From Hericium rajendrae (lineage: Eukaryota > Basidiomycota > Agaricomycetes > Russulales > Hericiaceae), in NCBI GenBank assembly GCA_033439255.1, contig CM065889.1, forward strand, positions 1,922,001 to 1,986,000: a stretch of 64,000 nucleotides of DNA. Reading direction: 5' to 3'. Position 1 is the stretch's first letter, and the number at the start of each line of letters is the position of its first letter. Both the position numbers and the translations under genes were made by a program. This document shows positions 48,601-57,743 of the stretch, in pieces. Under the pieces are notes generated by a model. It made no database searches. It saw nothing but the letters and a program-made list of their open reading frames with translations, and was not told where the DNA came from.

Positions 48601-51600
48601 TGGTGTGTCCCAATCAGGGAGAACACCAGCTAGGCGAAGACCCTCTTCAACCCAGTCATCATCGACGTTAGGTCGCGGGTCATCATCCTCGGTAAACAGA
48701 CGTGCAGGGACTTTGGACAGGTGGATGCGGCGAAGACGGACACCTTGGACTCGGCGAGCAGGGATCACGTATTTGGGAAGTGGGGCAGGAACAAATGGCG
48801 GGGGCAGTGGGAGCAATGGAGGGGGGCAAGGTGGGGGGAGCAGTACAGCAGCGGTACTGAGGACTGGTGGATGAGGGGCTGATTGGCGGCGTTCTGAGCG
48901 AGTGGACAGGTTTTTGACCGGGGGCTTATTCAGGGTGCAAGAGGGAGGGCAGCGAGTCATGTCAACACGACGAGAGACCCAATCAATTTCAGGGTTGTGT
49001 TCCTGTAACCAATCGGTCCCAAGGATAATGTCATAGTCGCCAATATCAACGAGATAGAACTCAGCTGTCTCCTCATGAAAGGACGTCGAGTCCTTGGCGT
49101 AAATGCGGATGTTCTGGTTGACGGAATAGCGGACCCAGCCCATGATGTTTTCGGAGTTGTCCACGTTGCGAACGGGAAAGGGTTTAGGGAGTTTCTTGAG
49201 GGGGAACTGGTGTTTCTTGGCAAACTCGGGGTGCATAATAATGCCTTCTGCACCACTATCGAGAAGTGCCTCAGCGTCGATTTGTTTCTTGATCGGGGCA
49301 GTGATAATCTTGGCCTGGAGCGTAATGGATGGTGTCTGACGGTTGGGTGTGATAGCGGACATGCACAAAGATGATGAATACGATTGCTCACAGGGGTCGG
49401 ATAGTACAGAGAAGCGATTCGACGGATCAAAGAAATGTTTCTTGCCACCCACGGACGACGTGACCGGGGGGCGCTTTAAAAACCCTCAACCATATCCTTT
49501 AATGCAGCCTTTGCCTCTTCCCTCTCTTCCTCGCTCAAGTCCTTCAACTGCGACGATAAGTCGGCGATGGACCTGTTGATGGCGGGGACAGCGAGGGCGG
49601 CAGCTGCATCTTCTGGAGCTACTCCCGGGGCAGAGCCGGTTTCTAGCGCTCGGACACGAGGGGTTGGGGCACGGGGGTTGGAGTCGGCATTGAGGGGGCA
49701 GTCGCGGAAGCCATGGCCCTTCTGGCGGCAGCGGAAGCAACCGCCCTCACGCCTGAGGCGCTCACGGTCAGGCTCCAAGAGTTTGGACAGTGGGGCACCT
49801 GTAGCAGCGACTGTGCGGGATCGGCCAGTAGATGTGGACTGAGGGGAGCGAGTGCTCACCGGGGTGCGCCCAGTTGTAGGGCGGGGACTCTGGAACCGGG
49901 TGCGCATGAGGTAGGCAGCATTCCTGTCACGGGCCCTCGCCTTCCACTCAGCCAGGGTGGTGGGCGTGGGGTAGCTGCGCTGGCAATCATCGCGCAGGGC
50001 GCTGTTGAGGCCATGCAGGAACCAGTCGATCAGGGCCACGTCATTGTAGCCAGTGCGAGGGGCGAAGGACTCAAACTCGGTGATGTAGTCGACTACCGGG
50101 CGCGTACCCATCTGGAGGGTCTGGATAGCATGGGAGGCATCCTTGGAGTCGTCAAGGGGAGAGAAGTCCAAGTTGAAGCGAGTTCGAAGGGCGGTGAGGT
50201 TGGCGTAGCGGGGAACATGAGCTGGAGATGTTTTTGCAGCCACGAGATCGTCATCCTCAAGGATCTCCTCGACGCGCTGGGTGGCCCACTGGCCGGCGAT
50301 AGGGCCCTGGCAGAGGTCGAGGAAGAGGGAGATCTGGGCGGTATCATCTTTATACCGGGTGGAGTTGGCGCGAAGGAATAAGCGAATACGCAGCTGGAAT
50401 TCCTTGGACTTGGAACGATCTCCCTCAAAGGGAGCAGGTTTGACGCCGATCTCAGGGTTGGACATGTCGATGGATGGCTGAACAGGGGGGGCTGTGGCAA
50501 TGGTTGGTTTGACGTTGACGGTGGATGTCGATGCAACAGCGGCAACAGGTGGAGCAGGTGAGGGGACTGGTACTGGGGTAGGCGTCGAAACAGGTGGTGG
50601 TGGTGGGGCCCGAAGGGTATCGAGGCGGGTAGCTTGTTGCTGAGCGAGATTCTCTATAACTGCTTGAGAGAGTGCGAGTTCTGCAGTGGTTAAGAAGAGG
50701 GTACTGGCCTGCCAAAACCACAGGTCACTTTCTTCTACGAGGCTGGGTCTCCAACTGACTACAAGTCGATTGGTGTCGGAGCGGTATGCGTAGTAGTTAT
50801 TGGTTACTGGGTTGAAGGTAATACCTGGGGGAACAACAAGTGGGGTGGTGCGAGCAGGGGGAGAATCTGCACTAGGAAGGGCAACGGTGGGAAGCGGCGG
50901 GGTAGCGGGGTGTTGGCGACGGTGTTCTGTAGCTGCGACGTCGAAGTCGTTAAGCTCGAGGTCTGCCTGGTCGTCACGATCGGCGAAGTACCACTGTGCG
51001 GGACCGTCGTCGTCCTCGTCCGGAGTGACGAAGTCTATTCGAACGATGCCAGAAAGGGTGTAGATGAAGTATTCGTCGAGCGAGGCGAAGACGCCGAGTG
51101 GGTATGGTTCTGTGGTCTGGAAACGGGGGTCGGTGGGATCAATGGTGAGGTCTAGAAGAAGTCAGCCGCAACTGGGCGATGACCAAGAGCACGAGGGTAC
51201 AGGGGATCCGAGTACGGGGTTCTGAGGAATCGGTGGCCGAGGCGTTCTCTGGCCCACACAGGCTCAGGTGAGGGTTCGGGGGTGAAGAGACCTAGTGTGC
51301 AAAAGGGGAACGAGGTCGATGGTAGGATACTTGCAGGGGATCCTCGGTTGGGTTGGCGACAGTGGTAAGCGATATCCGAGGCACCAAACGTGAATTCTTG
51401 CAAGTCGACGTCAAAGGAAACTCGAATTCGAACGTATAAGGCAATGGAGATAGCACCTGCACGTGGTTTCCACGACCTCAATCGAAACCAAACTCCTTCG
51501 GCTTCCCAACGCTTCACAGCACAATAGCGGAGGAGGGGGATGAGTGCACTACCCTCGATGGTGTTGGCGATGGGAAAGGGGAGATGAGGTTGATGGAATG

Positions 51601-54600
51601 GATGTCGGGATTCGGTGAAGATGTCGGCGGTGAAGGGTTCAAAGAAGAAAGGTATGATGGGCGATAGTAGGGAGGTGAGGCGGGTGTATGAGAGATTGTC
51701 CAGGTGTCAAGACTCGGTCGTAGACAGCAGAGAACCACCCAAGTCACCAGCGATGATGGGAGCGAGAGAGCAGAGAGCGACTAGCAGTGCAGTGACCTGT
51801 GTTGGAGGTACAGTACGGTACAGACGAAATGGACAATCTAGGGAAATAGGCGAGCGACAGGGAGCCTATAAGTACTGGGACGACAATGGGAAAAGAACAA
51901 TGGACACCATAACGGGTCGAACAATAGAGTGAGAACAATGGTGGCCAAAAGGAGAACAATGGGAGGGAGAACAATAGGATGTCCCAAAGGGGAACAAGGG
52001 CATGGGTGAAGGATAGCCCCAGGTCATGTGAGGAAGTGAACATGTGATGGGGCTGCTGGAGCACATGACCGACGCGATGCCTTGATGGCAGAGAAGAAGG
52101 CGGAGAGAAATGGAGCGATCCGTGACACACGGGATATCAGTTGCTCGGCCCGTCCTCTACCGTCCATTGGGTCATTGGCTGGTCCATCCCCTTATAATGT
52201 CTACTGGTCATTCATCATTGATGGGCCTGTCCTCTGATGTCCAATGGGTCATTGGCTGGCCCTCTCGATCCCACAGGATATCAGTTGCTTGGCCCATCCT
52301 CTACCGTCCATTGGATCATTGGCTGGCCCATCCTCTTATAATGTCTACTGGTCATTCATCATTGACGGGCCCGTCCTCTGATGTCCAATGGGTCATTGGC
52401 TGGCCGTCTCGATCCCGCGAAATGTCAATTGCTTGGCCAGTTCTCTACCATCCATTGGGTCATTGACGGGCCTGTCTCCTTATAATGTCTACTGGTCATT
52501 GGGTCATTGGCTGGCCCATCCTCTTACAATACCACTGCATATTCATCATTGACTGGCCCGTCCTCTGACGTCCAATGGATCATTGGCTGGCCTGTCCTTT
52601 AACAATATCTACTGTACATTCATCATTGACGGGCCCGTTCTCCACTGTCTAATAGGTCATTGGCTGGTCCACTTGATCCTACAGGTTGTCAATTGTACGG
52701 CTCATCCTCTACTGTCCAATGGGATGTTATTGGATCTCATGGAATCCTGCCAGACTCTGTCTTAGACATTTTCAGATCCCATGTGATCTCACGGGATTCT
52801 GTTTTAGACATTTTCAAATCCTATGAGATCCTGTGGGATTCTATGTTAGACATTTTTGAATCCCATGAAATCTCACAGGATTCTGTTTTAGACATTTTTG
52901 GATCCCATGGAATCCTTCAGGATTCTGTTTTAGACATTTTTGGAAATCCCGCGGGATTCTCTTTTGGACGTTTTTGGATCCCATGGGATCCCATGGGATT
53001 TTGTTTTAGACATTTTTAGGGATCCCACAGGAATTTGTCTTAGACATTTTCTGACTGCATGAAATCTCGCGGGATTCGGTTTTAGACATTTTTGGAGATT
53101 CCACGGGATTCTGTCTTAGTAGACATTTTCTAACCACATGAAATCCCACGGGATTTTGTTTTAGACATTTTTAGAGATCCCGCAGGAATTTGTCTTAGAC
53201 ATTTTCTGATTGCATGAAATTCCGTGGGATTCAGTTTTAGATATTTTTGGAGATTCTACGGGATTCTGTCTTAGTAAACATTTTCTAACCACATGAAATC
53301 CCACGGGATTTTGTTTTAGACATTTTTAGGGATCCCACAGGATTCTGTCTTAGACATTTTCTGACTGCATGAAATCCCACGGGATTCGGTTTTAGACATT
53401 TTTGGAGATTCTGCAGGATTCTGTCTTAGTAAACATTTTCTAACCACATGAAATCCCACGGGATTTTGTTTTAGACATTTTTAGGTATCCTGCAGGATTC
53501 TATCTTAGACATTTTTCGACCACATGAAATTCTGCAGAATTCTGTTTTAGATGTTTTCAGATCCCATGGGATCTTGCGAGATTCTGTTTTAGACATTTTT
53601 AGATCCCATGAGATTCTGTCTTAGATATTTTCAGATCACATAAAATCTCACAGACTCTGTCTTAGACATTTTTGGATCCCATAAAATCTTGTCTTAGATG
53701 CTTTTAAATTTCATAGGATCAAATTATATGAGATGTTGTTTTAGACACTTTCAGATCCTATCATGGGATATTACAGGATTCTGTTTTGGATAATCTTGTG
53801 AAATCTCATCTTAGACACTTTTGGATCTTATGGAATTCTGTAGAATTCTGTTCTATAGACTTTTGCTTCTCACATTAGCAAATATGGTCATTTTTCTGAC
53901 TCATTGATAGTGGTCTGACTCATCTGAAAGTAGTCTGACTCATCTGAAAGTAGTCTGACTTATGCAAATCAGACCATTGTCAGTGAGTCAGAAAAATGAT
54001 CATCTTTGCCTATCTCAGATATATTTATCTAGAAATTCAATCTGAGATACCAGAATAGCAAAGTAACAAGTGATATGTAAAAATAGTGATATGTGTCTTG
54101 AAGTGTAGTACAATATCATCTGAGTGGTAGACAAGTGGTCTGACTGTCATAGCTGTCCTGGCTCACTTGCAAACTGCAAAATACTAGATAAAATGCTTTG
54201 TGTAAAACAAAAATTTGTAAATATCTCAGTTAGTTCTGATCCAATTGATATAAAAATGTTACTATATGAAAGGTTCTAAAAACCTGCATCTAATCCAATA
54301 TATTGCTAAACATATTCTTCAATTGAACCATAAAAAACTGCAATATACTGATTTGTACAATTTTTAAGTATAATATTTGTATCATGACCTCAACCAGTCC
54401 TTATATAACTTAATGCATGTTATATTCAAATTGATTTTAAGAAATCATCTATCAAAGAGTGCATATAGTTGTCTAAGCACACATTTTCATATTTGGCAGT
54501 TAATATAAGTAAAAAAGTGTTACATTTGAATTCAGCTCACAAAATGAAGCAAATGTATATAGATATATTGTATAGTTAAGTACTAAACTTGGCATAATTG

Positions 54601-57455
54601 CTTATAGAACAATTTGAATGTCAGATCTGAGCATAGCTTGAGATTCTTGGATAATTGCCAAATTGATAAATTACCATTGGATCTCATGAGATGACACTAA
54701 ATCAGCATTTTGCAAAATATCATGGTAACTCAGGTAAAACCTTATAAATTTCAAAAGTATCTAAGACAAAATCCTACAAGACTTGATCTCATGAAATCCA
54801 AAAGCATCTAACACAAGATTTTATAAAATACAAAAAATATCTAACATAGAGTCCTACAAGATCAAGATCCTATGAACCTGAAAACATCTAAAACAGAATC
54901 TTGCAGGATTTTATGTACTAGTCTGAAAATGTCTAAAACAGAATTCCGTGAGATTTCATGTAGTTAGAAAATGTCTACTAAGACAGAATCCTGTGGAATT
55001 TCCAAAAATGTCTAAAACCAAATCCCGTGGGATTTCATGCAGTCAGAAAATGTCTAAGACAAATTCCTGCGGGATCTCTAAAAATGTCTAAAACAAAATC
55101 CCGTGGGATTTCATGTGGTTAGAAAATGTCTACTAAGACAGAATCCCGTGGAATCTCCAAAAATGTCTAAAACCGAATCCTGCGGGATTTCATGCAGTCA
55201 GAAAATGTCTAAGACAAATTCCTGCGGGATCCCTAAAAATGTCTAAAACAAAATCCCATGAGATCCCATGGGATCCAAAAACGTCCAAAAGAGAATCCCG
55301 CGGGATTTCCAAAAATGTCTAAAACAGAATCCTGCAGGATTCCATGGGATCCAAAAATGTCTAAAACAGAATCCTGTGAGATTTCATGGGATTCAAAAAT
55401 GTCTAAGATAAAATCCCACAGGATCTCATAGGATTTGAAAATGTCTAAAACAGAATCCCGTGAGATCACATGGGATCTGAAAATGTCTAAGACAGAGTCT
55501 GGCAGGATTCCATGAGATCCAATAACATCCCATTGGACAGTAGAGGATGAGCCGTACAATTGACAACCTGTAGGATCAAGTGGACCAGCCAATGACCTAT
55601 TAGACAGTGGAGAATGGGCCCGTCAATGATGAATGTACAGTAGATATTGTTAAAGGACAGGCCAGCCAATGATCCATTGGACGTCAGAGGACGGGCCAGT
55701 CAATGATGAATATGCAGTGGTATTGTAAGAGGATGGGCCAGCCAATGACCCAATGACCAGTAGACATTATAAGGGGACAGGCCCGTCGATGACCCAATGG
55801 ATGGTAGAGAACCGACCAAGCAATTGACATTTCGCGGGATCGAGACGGCCAGCCAATGACCCATTGGACATCAGAGGATGGGCCCGTCAATGATGAATGA
55901 CCAGTAGACATTATAAGAGGATGGGCCAGCCAATGACCCAATGGACGGTAGAGGACGGGCCGAGCAACTGATATCCCGTGGGATCGAGAGGGCCAGCCAA
56001 TGACCCATTGGACATCAGAGGACAGGCCCATCAATGATGAATGACCAGTAGACATTATAAGGGGATGGGCCAGCCAATGACCCAATGGACGGTAGAGGAT
56101 GGGCCGAGCAACTGATATCCCGCGGGATCGAGAGGGCCAGCCAATGACCCATTGGACATCAGAGGATGGGCCCGTCAATGATGAATGACCAGTAGACATT
56201 ATAAGAGGATGGGCCAGCCAATGACCCAATGGACGGTAGAGGACGGGCCGAGCAACTGATATCCCGCGGGATCAAGTGGGCCAGCCAATGATCCAATGGA
56301 TGTCAGAGGACAGGCCGGTCAATGATGAATGGACACTACAGATTAAATGACTAGAGGCCAGACAATGACCCATTGGTACATAGGAAGGGCAGGCCTGTCA
56401 TTGGATGACTGCTACATTGTGACGGACGGGCCAGCGCAGGATGGCCAATCAACAATGGCACTTTGTCAAGCTCGCCTGGCATTCCCTCAATGCACTAAGT
56501 GACTGAACATACTCTCTCCACCACCAGTCGCCCGTATGCATCTCGTTGTATAAGCGATGCTCCTTACTCTTGTTGCTGAATTGTTGCTCGGGCGCAAATG
56601 ACATGTGTTCGACAAACGCCGGATTGCCGTAGAGTGTCTGGATGCATTCCAGTGCGTCACGAAAGAAAAACTCCGTCGAAATCTTGCCGGACTCTCTATA
56701 TTCAACACTGACAGGTACCGTTTGCCATGCAGCGGACCCCGGCAGCTCGTTGATAGTCTGATTGAGTGACCTGGAGTCATGATACGAGAGGCCGAGCTTC
56801 TCACAAAACTACAGAAGATATTAGAATGACAGAAGGTACCGAATAGAAGAAAGCGCACCCCAGGTATGGCCAGCAGTTTCGTGAATGCGTTTTGGCCAAC
56901 TTCTTCTTGTTTCGACCACTGCGCGAGCTCCCAATTGATGCGGCTTACAAACGGGTGATATGGGTTGTTTTCCGGTGCCAAGTCCTCCTGATAAGCTGTC
57001 CGGGCGTCGAGATCATATCGATGGATTTTGCCAGCACGAGGAAACGTGTTCGTCTCCGCTGGTTCAGTATCGAGCTCATCCTCGACATGTGCACGGTGGG
57101 AAGGATCGTAAAGCGGATTCGACTCCGGAATAGCACTAAAAGCAGCCGCGGGAGGTGTAGTCGAAGGTGTCGGGGATGGGGAGGTACGAGGAAAGTCATC
57201 GTAAGCCGTAAAGACTTCCCGTTCATCGGCGACGGCAACAGGGTCATCACCATCAGAATTAGGTGGATCCTCTTCTTGTTCACCTGGATCGGCGAGATAA
57301 TTCTTGATTGGAGCAGGCGCGATGTTGTTTTGAAGGTTGTACACCCAGCGGCATTTGGCTGAGCCCTTCTGGTGATTAATTCGGCCTGCGCTACTCCGGT
57401 ACGTGTTCCGGCAGCTGATGCAGTGTAGGGAAGGGTCGAGGGATGATTCTAACAT
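42644..57455 (-). CDS. Plavaka transposase, intact apart from insertion
   Basis: DNA transposase of the Plavaka family. Exons: 57455-56859, 56808-56525 continued at 44780-44765 across a foldback element, 44708-43703, 43654-43049 and 42996-42644, all with GT-AG introns of 48-56 bp; total 954 codons with stop, no internal stop. An N-terminal C2H2-type finger (CISCRNTYRSSAGRINH) is followed by the family N-terminal block, EMHTGDWWWRTQ at the insertion point, PVILSSDKTQL, IGNIAKSVRRKPS, LLGYLPTPD, DYPEQALVAC and a CPKC pair, then IMPDVLHQLYQGL and a 3' domain with LPKLHALQHY. The start is the ATG at 57455 because the next ATG upstream meets a stop. As it stands the gene cannot make full-length protein unless the insertion excises. 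Confidence 0.85.
45029..45451 (-). repeat. Gypsy-2 3' LTR
   Basis: 423 bp; on the minus strand it begins TGTCACGGAT and ends AGTCTTGACA. The pol frame runs 104 bp into it and stops at 45348. Confidence 0.9.
45348..48300 (-). CDS. pol: Gypsy-2 Pol: RT, RNase H, integrase, chromodomain
   Basis: Open frame of about 985 codons downstream of the frame break. Reverse transcriptase: KLRPVQDYRTLN, FSKMDVRWGYNNVR, FGLTNSPATFQ and the catalytic YMDD. RNase H: VEVDASDYATGGIL and WTDHKNLEYF. Integrase: H2C2 zinc region (HHDTLMAGHPGRYKT...CATCQ), and a catalytic core with DFIIKLPE, SDRGPQYAG and HPQTDGESERVNQ. A chromodomain near the end (EYEVESVLDARL, YLVKWAGYPDSENQW) suggests targeting to heterochromatin marks. 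The frame is separated from the protease frame by the break at about 48260-48290. The C-terminal 35 codons are LTR-encoded. Confidence 0.92.
48260..49475 (-). pseudogene. Gypsy-2 protease region, frameshifted from RT
   Basis: The frame after gag carries an aspartic protease (ALLDSGAEGIIMHPEFA; IILGTDWLQEHNPEIDW) and a Pro-rich linker, then the start of RT (LKDGFEPRSCKVYPM, LDSFLDDQVKK). It then loses frame: comparison with the expected KGYIRPSKSPMASPFF segment implies two single-base losses, one near 48284 and one near 48263, after which the RT frame continues. This probably disables the copy. Expression should come from -1 slippage at the gag stop (see 49479-49485); the listed GTG at 49452 is unlikely to be a start. 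Confidence 0.75.
49476..50465 (-). CDS. gag: Gypsy-2 Gag
   Basis: Capsid/nucleocapsid polyprotein; 329 aa from the ATG at 50465. A capsid-type domain (GDRSKSKEFQLRIRLFL, PVVDYITEFESFA, LIDWFLHGLNSALR) and a CCHC knuckle CFRCRQKGHGFRDC are visible. The same frame continues upstream without stop to about 51146 (including ALSQAVIENLAQQQATRLD, coiled-coil-like, and YAYRSDTNRLVVSWRP) but without an obvious ATG, so the natural protein is probably longer and may be spliced or start elsewhere. The TAA stop at 49476-49478 directly follows a slippery heptamer. Confidence 0.85.
   Translation of the reverse strand: MSNPEIGVKPAPFEGDRSKSKEFQLRIRLFLRANSTRYKDDTAQISLFLDLCQGPIAGQWATQRVEEILEDDDLVAAKTSPAHVPRYANLTALRTRFNLDFSPLDDSKDASHAIQTLQMGTRPVVDYITEFESFAPRTGYNDVALIDWFLHGLNSALRDDCQRSYPTPTTLAEWKARARDRNAAYLMRTRFQSPRPTTGRTPVSTRSPQSTSTGRSRTVAATGAPLSKLLEPDRERLRREGGCFRCRQKGHGFRDCPLNADSNPRAPTPRVRALETGSAPGVAPEDAAAALAVPAINRSIADLSSQLKDLSEEEREEAKAALKDMVEGF
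49479..49485 (-). promoter_or_regulatory. Candidate -1 ribosomal frameshift heptamer GGGTTTT
   Basis: In the gag frame the sequence is G-GGT-TTT followed at once by TAA, a canonical X-XXY-YYZ slippery site. A one-base backward slip gives GGG-TTT-TTA-AAG, which is open and leads into the protease frame. A downstream structure was not checked. Confidence 0.65.
51705..52127 (-). repeat. Gypsy-2 5' LTR
   Basis: 423 bp, nearly identical to the 3' copy. On the minus strand it is followed after two bases by TGGACAATCTC, a possible primer-binding site for an unidentified tRNA. The 0.56 kb between it and the open gag frame includes a frame (51517-51152) that I could not assign. Confidence 0.9.
52133..53830. 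repeat. Tandem repeats filling left foldback arm
   Basis: The outer part (52133-52700) consists of about 118-120 bp units with GGTCATTGGCTGG, TATAATGTCTACTGGTCATT and GTCCTCTGATGTCC. The inner part (52740-53830) is 35-50 bp units of the form GGGATTCTGTTTTAGACATT with GATCCCATG. The right arm (54740-56500) is the same in reverse. The open frames in both arms are repeats, not genes. Confidence 0.85.
54740..56515. repeat. Right arm of foldback element
   Basis: Inverted copy of the left arm, with the same repeat units in opposite order. Similarity by eye is high (roughly nine of ten bases), which suggests recent formation or conversion between arms. Confidence 0.85.
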
Positions 57456-57743
57456 AACATGAGAGAAAGGGGAAGGGGAATGCTGATAGCGGCAGATGGC
57501 AGACGAATGGGATGCAAGGGCAAGGGAGGGCAAGGGTATGGAACGGCCGAATTACGAGTCGCAATACAAACCGAGTAGACTTGATTAGTGACAAAAGACT
57601 AGCCGTCCCACGGCAGCTTCTGCGTCACCATACTCCGGCAAATAACGCTGGATAGACAGACTCGCATCGTGGCATTGCTCGTTCCTCCGCCCCTCACGCA
57701 ACCTTCATCCGCTCCCCTCCACTGCATAAAGTTATCTTCTACG

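Larger units (their letters stand above)
45029..52127 (-). mobile_element. Gypsy-2 chromovirus-type LTR retrotransposon
   Basis: A 7.1 kb Ty3/gypsy element read on the minus strand: LTRs of 423 bp at each end, 5-bp duplication CACGG (45024-45028 and 52128-52132), gag, protease, RT, RNase H, integrase and a C-terminal chromodomain. The purine tract AGAGAGGGGGTGA adjoins the 3' LTR. The LTRs show one difference that I found by eye (C/T near 45109 versus 51785), so insertion is recent. A double one-base loss in pol breaks the frame. It lies in the left arm of the foldback element. Confidence 0.92.
44781..56515. mobile_element. Foldback Mutator-like element with 9-bp duplication
   Basis: CTCCACCAC at 44772-44780 and 56516-56524 is a 9-bp target duplication; removing the element restores the GDWWWRTQ codons of the transposase. 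The ends share CAGTCACTTAGTGCATTGAGG inverted, and the arms pair for about 1.8-1.9 kb (44781-45028 plus 52133-53830, against about 54740-56515). The centre (53885-54690) has a second hairpin (CATTTTTCTGACTCA and complement near 53890-53990) and AT-rich sequence. A 9-bp duplication and very long inverted repeats suggest Mutator-like. No gene of its own was found. The left arm is interrupted by Gypsy-2. Confidence 0.8.

Noticed and set aside
51152-51517. 121-codon frame upstream of Gypsy-2 gag as a separate gene
   Set aside because: It lies between the 5' LTR and gag and could be leader or a spliced gag exon; I see no motif that supports either.
55684-56229. 181-codon frame with GHWLAHPLIMSTGHSS repeats
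   Set aside because: It is the 118-bp tandem repeat of the foldback arm read through; the opposite arm gives the mirror frame.
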